43,723 nt of DNA. Source: Aeromonas finlandensis (GTDB lineage Bacteria > Pseudomonadota > Gammaproteobacteria > Enterobacterales > Aeromonadaceae). The notes under the pieces are model-generated. The model was given only the letters and a program-made list of their open reading frames with translations. It had not been told where the DNA came from and made no database searches. The position numbers and the translations under genes were made by a program. Each line of letters starts with the position of its first letter. Position 1 is the first letter of the stretch. The stretch is from the NCBI RefSeq assembly GCF_000764645.1, contig NZ_JRGK01000270.1, forward strand, positions 1-43,723. The letters are read 5' to 3'. Below, piece after piece: positions 28,331-35,541 of this stretch.

Positions 28331-28630
28331 TTAAACAAAGGGATAGAGGAAAGCGGAGAGCGGTGGTGCACGGATAGCGTAGTTGTGGGGCGGGGTAACA
28401 TCGGCAGATCGTTGCATTGTTGCAACGACAGGAGTGTCAGTCGTTTTATCAGCGTAACAATGTGGGGCTGGGGCGAGAGCTTGTTTGCCATCCAGATGGA
28501 GGGCGCAGACCAGACAGTGATGGTCGTCATGGCCGGGCAGGGCGGATTCAAGCTGATGCTGGGCGAGCAGGGGTTGCAGCCACAACCAGCCCAGCAGCAC
28601 AATCCAGATTTTCAGCTTGATACGACCCAT
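28331..28630 (-). CDS. small exported His/Cys-rich protein in zinc operon
   Basis: A 99-residue protein with a hydrophobic N-terminal signal or anchor (residues 6-23, ending LLAQ). The mature part has a compact metal-binding pattern, HDDHHCLVCALHLDG, then a later HCY near residue 58, and otherwise low-complexity sequence. It has AAGGG before the ATG and lies 31 nt before zrgA on the same strand. A DUF2946-like family is possible but I am not certain. Context suggests periplasmic zinc or copper binding. Coding potential is supported by position, ribosome site and signal sequence. Confidence 0.7.
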   Translation of the reverse strand: MGRIKLKIWIVLLGWLWLQPLLAQHQLESALPGHDDHHCLVCALHLDGKQALAPAPHCYADKTTDTPVVATMQRSADVTPPHNYAIRAPPLSAFLYPFV

Positions 28631-28642
28631 AGACCCTTATGG

Positions 28643-28664
28643 AAAGGGCGCCATCAGCGCCCTT
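28643..28664 (-). terminator. weak terminator or attenuator within the zinc operon
   Basis: Stem AAAGGGCGC / GCGCCCTTT with a short loop, lying between the ytfJ-like gene and the small His/Cys gene. There is no long T run on the minus strand, so partial read-through is expected. Without read-through the downstream genes would need a second promoter, and none is obvious in the short gap. Confidence 0.55.
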
Positions 28665-28674
28665 TCTCTCTGAT

Positions 28675-29217
28675 TCAGAGATGGGACTTGATGAGCCCCA
28701 TCACAGTTGCGATGTTGTTGGCATCGAGCTGGCCATCTTTGGCAAACAGCACCTTGCCCTCTTTATCCACCAGGATGATCGCCGAGCTTTCCGGCGCCAG
28801 ATCCCAGGCGTTGCGTGCCATGCCCTTGGCATCCAGCACGATGGCGGACCAGGGGAACTCTTTCTTGCTGTCTTCGGCACTGCTCTTCACAAAGCCGGAG
28901 GTGCCCCAGATGGCGTCATTGCTGTTGATGATGGTGACGGTCTGGTACTTGTCATGGGGCAGCTTGGCCGCCTTGATTGCCTCGATCATCGGGGCGTTCA
29001 GCTCCTTGGCACTGGAGCGACCCGCAATATGCTGGATCATGAACACTTTGCCGGTGAGAGACTGGCTCTGCCACGGCTGATAGCCGATATCCTTGCCGCT
29101 CAGTACCAGCTCGCCCTTGTCACTGATATTGACCAGCGGAACCGGATTGGCGTCCTTGATGTTGTGAGCAAAGGCCAGACATGGCAGCAGCGCCAAAGTA
29201 AGTACGAGATGTTTCAT
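28675..29217 (-). CDS. ytfJ: YtfJ-family exported protein, first gene after Zur box
   Basis: A 180-residue secreted protein with a signal peptide (residues 1-17, ending AFA-H). It belongs to the YtfJ family (thioredoxin-like fold without a CxxC pair): VPLVNISDKGEL, KVFMIQHIAGRSSAKELN, TIINSNDAIWGTSGFV, AIILVDKEGKVLFAKDGQL. The molecular role of YtfJ is unknown. GGAGTG lies before the ATG and the Zur operator ends 18 nt upstream of it, so expression should rise in zinc starvation. It is followed by a weak hairpin and the rest of the zinc operon. Confidence 0.85.
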   Translation of the reverse strand: MKHLVLTLALLPCLAFAHNIKDANPVPLVNISDKGELVLSGKDIGYQPWQSQSLTGKVFMIQHIAGRSSAKELNAPMIEAIKAAKLPHDKYQTVTIINSNDAIWGTSGFVKSSAEDSKKEFPWSAIVLDAKGMARNAWDLAPESSAIILVDKEGKVLFAKDGQLDANNIATVMGLIKSHL

Positions 29218-29235
29218 CCTGATGACACTCCATTT

Positions 29236-29248
29236 GTTATGTTATAAC
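29236..29248 (-). promoter_or_regulatory. Zur operator
   Basis: GTTATGTTATAAC matches the gammaproteobacterial Zur core GTTATAWTATAAC at 12 of 13 positions. It lies 19-31 nt before the ytfJ-like ATG, where bound Zur would block the promoter. Strongly supported by the zinc-linked genes downstream. Confidence 0.75.
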
Positions 29249-29437
29249 GAGTTTCGAATTGAGGGAATGGGCGAGCTTCATCCTAAACTGATCGGATCTG
29301 TTTAAGAAGTGTTAAATAAGATCGCAATTCAGAAGCCTTTGCGCCTCGCCAGTCAGGAGGTTGGCTGGCAAGGGCGGCTAGAATGGCATGGCATCGATAA
29401 AAATCAATGAATTGGCGGCTGGTCTGAGCTGTCTGCG

Positions 29438-30316
29438 TCAGTAGAGCGATTCGCTGATCAGGGGAATTTTGGCCATGGTCATCTGCTGCACCAGCAGGGG
29501 AGAACCGGTCAGCAGCACATGGCGTTGATTGTTGATCACCACAGTATCGCCCTTGAGGCCGCTGTCGGCGGTGATGGCGAGCCAGGCGGGCGAAACGCTG
29601 CCGATGCTGATATTCGGATAGATAATGCTGAGCACATATTGCGGTGCCAGCTCCGCCAGCAGGCTGGCCATCAACAGCGCCTTCTCGTCGCTGTCGGCCT
29701 TGTTCTCCTGCAGCGCCTGCAACGGCAGAGCGAAGTGATCCATCTGCTCCGGTTGGGTCGGAATGGCATTGATCCACTCCTGCAGCAGGCTGACGCTGGT
29801 GGCGAGATCCTTGGCGGCAAACTGGCGCGCCAGCGGTCTGAGGGCTCCTTTGGCGTGATAAAAGAGCTGGGAGTAATCGGGACGTACGCAAGGCAGCTTG
29901 CGGTTGGCCGGATGGACGCAGGGCACTACTCTCATCTGATAGAAGGCGTCATCCTGATACTGCTGGTAGGCTTGCCAGAACAGCAAGGACTCCATGCTGT
30001 TGTCGTGCAGGGTGAAGGCCTGTTCGAGATTGCGAAACTTGGTGGCGGTCTCCGGGCTGTTCTGGTTGATAAGGTTGATGCTGTTGTAGAGCCGCGGGCT
30101 GATATAGGCGTAGAGGGTCTCTAGCGGATTGGCGAGCGAGGCATCGAGCAGGGTCATTTCGTGGCGGCTGGCGGCCATCACCTGATCGTCGGTGGCCAAT
30201 TGAAAGTGCTTGTGCTGGCCGTCGGGCGATTGCCACTGCCAGCTCATATTGATTTCACTGGCCTGGGTGGTGGTGCAGATGCTCAGGCTGAGCAACAGGC
30301 CTGTTATCAACTTCAT
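29438..30316 (-). CDS. exported protein of unknown function
   Basis: A 292-residue protein with a signal peptide (residues 1-19, ending TQA-S). I do not recognise the family. Two cysteines in VPCVHPANRKLPCVRPDY could form a disulfide. ADSDEKALLMASLLAEL near residue 208 recalls the acidic helix of transglutaminase-like proteins, but no catalytic Cys-His-Asp set follows. AGGAAGC precedes the ATG. It stands alone between 220 nt of intergenic DNA on the zinc operon side and the divergent 30456 gene. Probably periplasmic. Confidence 0.75.
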   Translation of the reverse strand: MKLITGLLLSLSICTTTQASEINMSWQWQSPDGQHKHFQLATDDQVMAASRHEMTLLDASLANPLETLYAYISPRLYNSINLINQNSPETATKFRNLEQAFTLHDNSMESLLFWQAYQQYQDDAFYQMRVVPCVHPANRKLPCVRPDYSQLFYHAKGALRPLARQFAAKDLATSVSLLQEWINAIPTQPEQMDHFALPLQALQENKADSDEKALLMASLLAELAPQYVLSIIYPNISIGSVSPAWLAITADSGLKGDTVVINNQRHVLLTGSPLLVQQMTMAKIPLISESLY

Positions 30317-30409
30317 GGTGATGCTTCCTGCCGGGGGCGATAATTAACAACTAGGTGAGCTGGTGCCTGTCTGGTGAAGTTTCGTTTTGTGATCCTGATA
30401 ACATATTGA

Positions 30410-30444
30410 TGTGACTTTAAATTTAATTGTGGAATTAAGTCACA
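30410..30444. promoter_or_regulatory. inverted repeat upstream of small exported protein
   Basis: TGTGACTT at 30410-30417 and AAGTCACA at 30437-30444 are perfect 8-bp arms separated by 19 nt, ending 11 nt before the start codon at 30456. The spacing rules out a standard CRP site. It may be an operator or a leader hairpin near the ribosome site. Confidence 0.45.
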
Positions 30445-30455
30445 GGGGAGGGGAT

Positions 30456-30806
30456 ATGAGGCTTTGGGTCGTATTGGTATGGGGGCTGCTGAGTCTGCCT
30501 GTCAGCGCGGGACAAGTGATTATCAGCAAAGGCGGCTCGAGCGTGGATGCCTTTGCCCTGCGGGATCAACTGGCACGGGAGTACGAGTGGCAGGAGTGGC
30601 TGCGCTTCCAGCAGGCCATCAAGTGGTTGGAGGTGCTGCCGGTCAATTGCGAGCTGGTGAGTCAGCAGGGGGGCGGTTATCGCTGTGGCGCTGACTACTA
30701 CCGCCCCTACCAGCAACAAGATGGACGTGAAATATATATTCAGGGGGATCCTGCAGGAGAAACCCCCAAATCATTGCCAGCACAACCCGAAAAAAAGGCG
30801 CCATAA
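30456..30806 (+). CDS. small exported hypothetical protein
   Basis: A 116-residue protein with a signal peptide (residues 1-18, ending VSA-G). The mature part has two cysteines (VNCEL and YRCGADYYRPY), likely a disulfide, and a Pro/Glu/Lys-rich tail. The ATG at 30456 has GGGAGGGG upstream; 15 earlier in-frame codons lie inside the inverted repeat and are not coding. It has no family I can name. Its stop codon sits in the loop of the terminator shared with ppa. It is divergent from the 29438 gene. Confidence 0.7.
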   Translation: MRLWVVLVWGLLSLPVSAGQVIISKGGSSVDAFALRDQLAREYEWQEWLRFQQAIKWLEVLPVNCELVSQQGGGYRCGADYYRPYQQQDGREIYIQGDPAGETPKSLPAQPEKKAP

Positions 30807-30817
30807 GGCGCCTTTTC
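30793..30817. terminator. bidirectional terminator overlapping a stop codon
   Basis: Stem AAAAGGCGCC / GGCGCCTTTT. The plus-strand gene's TAA (30804-30806) lies in the loop, and the ppa transcript also ends here from the other side. Confidence 0.85.
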
Positions 30818-30833
30818 CATGACTCGCGATCGC

Positions 30834-31364
30834 TTATTTGGCAGCGTAACGCTCGGCAGAGGTTTTGATCTCGGCTTCGGCAGCGGCCTTGTCGCCCCAA
30901 CCTTCAACCTTGACCCATTTGCCCGCTTCCAGCTCTTTGTAGCGCTCGAAGAAGTGCTGGATCTGGGCGCGCAGCAGCTCGGGCAGATCGTTCACATCCT
31001 GGATGTGGTCGTACTGCTTGGTCAGCTTGGAGTGCGGTACGGCAACGATCTTGGCATCTTCGCCAGATTCGTCGGTCATCTTCAGCACGCCAACCGGACG
31101 GCAGCGGATGACAGAGCCCGCCAGCAGCGGGTAGGGGGTCGGAACCAGTACGTCGACGGGGTCACCATCCAGAGAGAGGGTCGCGTTCACGTAGCCGTAG
31201 TTGCACGGGTAGAACATCGGGGTAGACATGAAGCGATCGACGAAAATAGCGCCGCTGTCCTTGTCGACTTCGTATTTGATCGGGTCGGCATTCTGCGGGA
31301 TTTCGATGATGACATAGATATCGTCGGGCAGGCTCTTGCCAGCCGGTACCAGGTTCAGGCTCAT
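30834..31364 (-). CDS. ppa: inorganic pyrophosphatase
   Basis: A 176-residue soluble family I pyrophosphatase that hydrolyses PPi released by biosynthesis, including ATP sulfurylase, and so pulls those reactions forward. The catalytic signature DGDPVDVLV lies near residue 66; [14 protein letters not shown] and [16 protein letters not shown] are typical. Length equals E. coli Ppa. GAAGGAAAT lies before the ATG. It is a single-gene transcript between its own promoter (31405-31432) and a bidirectional terminator. Confidence 0.97.
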   Translation of the reverse strand: MSLNLVPAGKSLPDDIYVIIEIPQNADPIKYEVDKDSGAIFVDRFMSTPMFYPCNYGYVNATLSLDGDPVDVLVPTPYPLLAGSVIRCRPVGVLKMTDESGEDAKIVAVPHSKLTKQYDHIQDVNDLPELLRAQIQHFFERYKELEAGKWVKVEGWGDKAAAEAEIKTSAERYAAK

Positions 31365-31404
31365 GATATTTCCTTCGTTGTTAGTATCAGGTTTGCAGGC
31401 CGAT

Positions 31405-31432
31405 ATTATAGCGATGTGATGTTAAATGACCA
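31405..31432 (-). promoter_or_regulatory. candidate sigma70 promoter of ppa
   Basis: On the minus strand TGGTCA and a perfect TATAAT are separated by 16 nt, about 40 nt before the ppa ATG. Confidence 0.55.
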
Positions 31433-31505
31433 TATTTCAGCGGCTATCGCGGACAAAGAAGGGTGATGTCTCTGGTTTGCGGCAGTTTGATGTGTACGGA
31501 ATGCA

Positions 31506-31558
31506 ACAAAGCGGGGCTTTGTCTGCCATCCCGGCCGCCAATGCCGCCGGGATGGCAG
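31506..31558 (-). terminator. twin hairpins after the HD-GYP gene
   Basis: A perfect 13-bp inverted repeat (CTGCCATCCCGGC / GCCGGGATGGCAG, 31523-31558) is followed on the minus strand by ACAAAGC / GCTTTGT (31506-31522). No T run follows, so termination strength is uncertain. Confidence 0.5.
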
Positions 31559-31569
31559 GTTGATGATGC

Positions 31570-33150
31570 TCAAAGCGAGTAGGGGAGTCGCGACTCGTTG
31601 ACCAGCCGTGACAGGGCTGCCACCACCTGAGGATCAAACTGGGTGCCAGCGCGGGACTGGATATACTCCATGGTTTGCGCCAACGTCCAGGGCTCCTTGT
31701 AGGGACGCTTGCTGAGCAGGGCATCGAACACGTCGACGACTGCCACGATCCGTGCCGAGAGCGGGATCTGCTGACCAGCCAGCTGTTCCGGATAGCCTTT
31801 GCCATCGAAGTGCTCGTGGTGGCCGCGGGCGATTTCAGCTCCCAGCGAGAGGTAGCTGGTTCCCTCCACCATCTCGCCCGCCTTGTGCAGGATATTGGCG
31901 CCGATACCGGCGTGTTGCTCCATGATGGCCCGCTCGTCGGGATCGAACCGGCCCGGCTTGTGCAGGATATGGTCGGGCGTGCCCACCTTGCCCACATCGT
32001 GCAGGATGGAGGCCATCCCGATCATCTCGACGAACTCCGGGGTCAGTTGCTTGGGGTAGACCGCCATCTGTTGCAGCTCTTCCACCAGTGCATCGGAGAG
32101 TTTCTGTACTCGCAACACATGCTCGCCGGTGTCGGAGTCGCGAAACTCTGCCAGCGCCGCCAGCGCCACCACGGTTGCCTCCTGGGCGCGCAACAGCTGG
32201 TTGTAGAGATAGAGGTTATCGTAGGCCGCCGAGATGCGCTGACAGAAGACATCCAGCAGATCGCACTCGAGAGGATCGAGGGGCTGGGTCGGGGTAAAAC
32301 TCAACACGAATTCACGGCCATTCTGGGCGGCGATATAGAGGGAGTCCTGCGGGTGTTCAAAGCGGTTGCTGCGCGCCGCCAGCGCTTTCGTTACCGAGTC
32401 GTTGAGGGTAGGGAAGTCGGTGATCTTGCCATCGATCAGCAAGGTCTCGTAGTCACCGGTGGCGGCCAGGATCTCCAGACCCTGTTCGCCGGGGCGACGC
32501 TCGGCGCAGATGGCTCCCTCGGTGCCCACATCGAGAATGGCGCTGATCTGTTTCAGTACGCCGGAGGCAAACTCCCGCAGTGAATGAAGATGATAGAGAT
32601 CGCCCGCCCCTTCCAGAATTTTGCCGAGCCCCTGACGGCTCTTGTCGATGGCGCTGAGGGTTTCGTAAGAGCGTAATGATGCGATGACGGTGGTGTAGAG
32701 CTTTTGTACCGTCAGTTCGGTCTTGGTCTTGTAGTCATTGATGTCGTAATCGAGGATCACCCGCTGCTCCGGTGCCTGGCCGGGCTGGCCGGTACGCAGC
32801 ACAATCCGCACCAGCGAGTTGTGCATCTCGTTGCGAATATGGTGCACCAGTCGCAGACCGGCATCTTCGGTCTCCATCACCACATCGAGCAGGATCAGCG
32901 CAATCTTGGGATTGGCCTCCAGCATGCGGGCGGCTTCGGCGCCACTGAAGGCATTGAGCAGCTCCAGCGGGCGGGATTTGTAGTGGATGTTGGAGAGGGC
33001 CAAGCGGGTGGCGTGATGAATATCCGGCTCATCATCCACGATCAGCACTTGCCATGGGTTGAGTGCCTTGGGGACCACGACCTCTTCATCATCGAGTTCG
33101 ATGATGTCGTCGTCCAGCAAGATATCGTCCTTGTCTTGGGCACTGCTCAT
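31570..33150 (-). CDS. response regulator with REC, DUF3369 and HD-GYP domains (c-di-GMP phosphodiesterase)
   Basis: A 526-residue two-component output protein. An acidic N-terminal tail leads into a receiver domain (VLIVDDEPDIHHATRLAL near residue 35; phospho-acceptor Asp in LILLDVVME). The middle carries a DUF3369 GAF-like domain. The C-terminus has a complete HD-GYP: HDVGKVGTPDHILHKPG and HHEHFDGKGYPEQL. Intact HD-GYP domains hydrolyse cyclic di-GMP, lowering it and favouring motility over biofilm. The ATG at 33150 follows GGAGG; a TTG eight codons upstream is less likely. The partner kinase is not adjacent. Confidence 0.92.
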   Translation of the reverse strand: MSSAQDKDDILLDDDIIELDDEEVVVPKALNPWQVLIVDDEPDIHHATRLALSNIHYKSRPLELLNAFSGAEAARMLEANPKIALILLDVVMETEDAGLRLVHHIRNEMHNSLVRIVLRTGQPGQAPEQRVILDYDINDYKTKTELTVQKLYTTVIASLRSYETLSAIDKSRQGLGKILEGAGDLYHLHSLREFASGVLKQISAILDVGTEGAICAERRPGEQGLEILAATGDYETLLIDGKITDFPTLNDSVTKALAARSNRFEHPQDSLYIAAQNGREFVLSFTPTQPLDPLECDLLDVFCQRISAAYDNLYLYNQLLRAQEATVVALAALAEFRDSDTGEHVLRVQKLSDALVEELQQMAVYPKQLTPEFVEMIGMASILHDVGKVGTPDHILHKPGRFDPDERAIMEQHAGIGANILHKAGEMVEGTSYLSLGAEIARGHHEHFDGKGYPEQLAGQQIPLSARIVAVVDVFDALLSKRPYKEPWTLAQTMEYIQSRAGTQFDPQVVAALSRLVNESRLPYSL

Positions 33151-33259
33151 ATCGGTTACGCCTCCGGCGCTCAATGAGTATATAAGCAGTATGCACCATC
33201 ACCTCTCGCTGGATCACCAAGATAACTCGAGATCGTGAGCTGGCTCTGCCTCTTTATCG

Positions 33260-34141
33260 CTACTCGAAGGGTTCCAGGTATGTCTGGATCGACTTCTTCA
33301 ACCAGGCCAACACCTTGCCGTGATAGGCATTTTCCGCCAGATAGACCCCGTAATCCCGCCACTGCAGGCTGAACTTGTGTTTCAGGGTCAGCAGGGTGCC
33401 TTGCCGCAGCTGGCTCTGGATCAGTGGCGAGGGGAGTACCGCCCAGCCAAGTCCGTCCAGCACCGCATTGCGCATCAGCTCGAAGCTGGAGAGACCGATA
33501 TGTTTGCCGCCAACCGGCAGCAGACTTTTTACAGAAAATTCATCGACATAAGAGAGTGTTACCTGAGTGTGGTCGGTCAGATCCTGCTGCAACACCCGCT
33601 TCAGGCTGGCCAACGGATGGCTGGGGGCCACCACCATCAGGGTACGAATTGGGTTGAGCAGGTCGATATTGAGGCCGCTGCGCTCCTGATCCTCGGTGAT
33701 AAGGCCGAAGGCGGCATCGACAAACCCCTCCTCGACCAACGCGGGTAATTCGGGTGGGGAGGCGAGCACCAGCGAGATGCTGGTGCCGGGGAACTGGCTG
33801 TGCAGCCCCGCCAGCATCTCGCGCCACACCTGTTCGGGGATGGCATCATCGCGGGCGATCCGCAGCGCCACCTCGGCCCCCGACGCGTAATGCTCGCACT
33901 TCTGCTGCAGGCTGTTGGCAGCCTGCAGCAGGCGGGTGCAGTCATCCAGCACCAGCTCGCCGATCTCGGTCAGCCGACTCTGGTTGGCACCGCGTTCAAA
34001 AAGTTCGACGCCAAGCTCGACCTCAAGGGCCGCGATGGCAGTACTGACCGCACTGCGGCTCTTGCCAATACGTCTGGCTGTACTGGCGATGGAGCCGCTA
34101 TTTGCTGACTCGACGAAGAGTTCTATCTGATAAAGCTTCAT
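33260..34141 (-). CDS. LysR-family transcriptional regulator
   Basis: A 293-residue regulator with an N-terminal winged helix-turn-helix (residues 1-60; SIASTARRIGKSRSAVSTAI is the recognition region) and a periplasmic-binding-protein-like effector domain. The ATG at 34141 (MKLYQIELF) gives the standard LysR N-terminus; upstream in-frame ATG and GTG codons are possible but atypical. It is divergent from the SMR pair with 159 nt between, the usual LysR arrangement, so it may control mdtJ-mdtI in response to an unknown ligand. Confidence 0.9.
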   Translation of the reverse strand: MKLYQIELFVESANSGSIASTARRIGKSRSAVSTAIAALEVELGVELFERGANQSRLTEIGELVLDDCTRLLQAANSLQQKCEHYASGAEVALRIARDDAIPEQVWREMLAGLHSQFPGTSISLVLASPPELPALVEEGFVDAAFGLITEDQERSGLNIDLLNPIRTLMVVAPSHPLASLKRVLQQDLTDHTQVTLSYVDEFSVKSLLPVGGKHIGLSSFELMRNAVLDGLGWAVLPSPLIQSQLRQGTLLTLKHKFSLQWRDYGVYLAENAYHGKVLAWLKKSIQTYLEPFE

Positions 34142-34300
34142 GGTTGACGGCTCATGACACAGTGATCCCATCTTCACCTTACCTTGCCCTTGATTGGCAA
34201 GGCAAATGGGTAGCGTCTGATATCTCGACGCTCAGCGACTCCCTCTGGATAGATGGCTCGGGCTACCATCTCTCCCGTCGAAGCAACAAAGGCATCTTAT

Positions 34301-34687
34301 ATGTTATTAAGTCGTATGTTTCTGGCCCGGCTGTTTTTGACCGGTGCCATCGTGACCGAGGTCGCCGGTACCTCCAGCATGGCCATGATCCCCGAGCAGG
34401 GAGCTGGCTGGATGAACTACATCCCGATGTGGCTGTTGATCGGCTTCTCGTACTGGTTGCTGGCGAAAGCCGCCAAAACAATCTCCATTGGTATTGCGTT
34501 TGCGCTCTGGGAGGGGCTCGGGATCACCTTGATCACCATAGTGTCGGTCATGTTCCTTGGTTACGATGTGACCGTTCAGGAGCTGATTGGCCTGGCTCTC
34601 GCGATAGTGGGGATTGTTATGGTGACCATGGGGGAGACCCATGATGAGCCCGCAGACAAGTCAGTAGAGGTGGAGGCCGTAGCATGA
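34301..34687 (+). CDS. mdtJ: SMR-family transporter subunit, MdtJ-like
   Basis: A 128-residue membrane protein with four helices. AIVTEVAGTSSM holds the essential membrane Glu of SMR exporters, and IGIAFALWEGLGI matches MdtJ. The charged C-terminal tail (about 20 residues) is also MdtJ-like. MdtJ and MdtI form a heteromeric spermidine exporter in E. coli. The ATG at 34301 follows AAAGGC; 16 upstream in-frame codons are unlikely to be translated. It overlaps mdtI by four bases. Substrate inferred from family. Confidence 0.82.
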   Translation: MLLSRMFLARLFLTGAIVTEVAGTSSMAMIPEQGAGWMNYIPMWLLIGFSYWLLAKAAKTISIGIAFALWEGLGITLITIVSVMFLGYDVTVQELIGLALAIVGIVMVTMGETHDEPADKSVEVEAVA

Positions 34688-35004
34688 GTCCATTTGTCAT
34701 AGTGCTGGGCGCAGCCCTGATCGATATTGGCGCCAACATGGCCATCAACCGCTCCAAGGGTTTTCGTTACAAGGGGTGGGGCTTCCTCGGGATCATGCTG
34801 GTACTCGGCGCCTTTACCCTGCTCTCGGAAGCGGTAAGTGGCGGCCAGATTGACCTGGCCGTTGCCTACGCCACCTGGGGGGCTATCGGCATCGTCGGTA
34901 CGGCGCTGGGCGGTTTGCTCTTCTTCGGTGAGCGGCTCAAGCCCATCGGCTGGGCTGGCATGATGGTGATGGCGCTGGCCGTCGTCATGCTGACCACCGC
35001 CTGA
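34684..35004 (+). CDS. mdtI: SMR-family transporter subunit, MdtI-like
   Basis: A 106-residue four-helix SMR protein. AVAYATWGAIGIVGTAL and FFGERLKPIGWAG match MdtI, and SKGFRYKGWG is the first cytoplasmic loop. The helix-1 acidic residue is Asp (ALIDIGANMA) where SMR proteins normally have Glu. GGAGG precedes the start, and ATGA overlaps the mdtJ stop, so both subunits are made together. Confidence 0.85.
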   Translation: MSPFVIVLGAALIDIGANMAINRSKGFRYKGWGFLGIMLVLGAFTLLSEAVSGGQIDLAVAYATWGAIGIVGTALGGLLFFGERLKPIGWAGMMVMALAVVMLTTA

Positions 35005-35022
35005 TAGCGCTGAATAAATAAC

Positions 35023-35053
35023 AAAGCCGCCCGGTTCGCCGGGCGGCTTTTTG
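35023..35053 (+). terminator. terminator after mdtJI
   Basis: Perfect 12-bp stem AAAGCCGCCCGG / CCGGGCGGCTTT closed by a TTCG tetraloop and followed by a T run. It also faces the converging yaeR gene. Confidence 0.92.
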
Positions 35054-35081
35054 TTTGGCTGATTGTTTGGCCGACGCAGGC

Positions 35082-35483
35082 TCAGCGCGGCGCTTCGTAG
35101 AGCTCCAGCGGCAGACCGTCGGGGTCGGCGAAGAAGGTGAAGCGCTTGCCGGTCAGCTCGTCCACCCGCACCGGCTCTACCGCGACCTGATGGGCCAGCA
35201 GGTGGGCGATGACCCGGTCAAGCTCGCTGACCCGAAAGGCGAGATGGCGCAGGCCGCACGCCTCGGGCGTCGAGGGGCGGCTGGGGGTGATAGGGAAGCT
35301 GAACAGCTCCAGCTGGCTGCCGTCCGGCAGGGCCAGATCCAGTTTCCACGACTGGCGTGCTTCGCGCAGGGTCTCGGCGATGATGGGGAGCCCCAGCACC
35401 TCGTGGTAGAAGTGGCGCGAGCGTTGGTAATCGCTGGCGATGATGGCCACATGGTGGATGGCGTCAAACAGCGGAAAGGTCAT
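35082..35483 (-). CDS. yaeR: VOC-family metalloprotein YaeR (glyoxalase-like)
   Basis: A 133-residue vicinal-oxygen-chelate fold protein. It follows E. coli YaeR closely: HHVAIIASDYQRSRHFY, REARQSWKLDLALPDG, ELFSFP, CGLRHLAF and FADPDGLPLELYE. His and Glu residues at the ends of each module should bind a divalent metal. Its physiological substrate is unknown. AAGGAAAC precedes the ATG. It lies 58 nt before mrcB's stop region and may share no transcript with it (both leftward; mrcB is upstream of the window's left side only in orientation, not coupled). Confidence 0.88.
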   Translation of the reverse strand: MTFPLFDAIHHVAIIASDYQRSRHFYHEVLGLPIIAETLREARQSWKLDLALPDGSQLELFSFPITPSRPSTPEACGLRHLAFRVSELDRVIAHLLAHQVAVEPVRVDELTGKRFTFFADPDGLPLELYEAPR

Positions 35484-35541
35484 GGTGTTTCCTTGTCAGC
35501 AGCATAGTGAACGGGCAGCCTGCGCTGCCCGTGTTGTTGAT

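Noticed and set aside
31437-31997. Leftward frame extending past the end of the HD-GYP gene
   Set aside because: It is a different reading frame of the HD-GYP coding region with no start site or domain.
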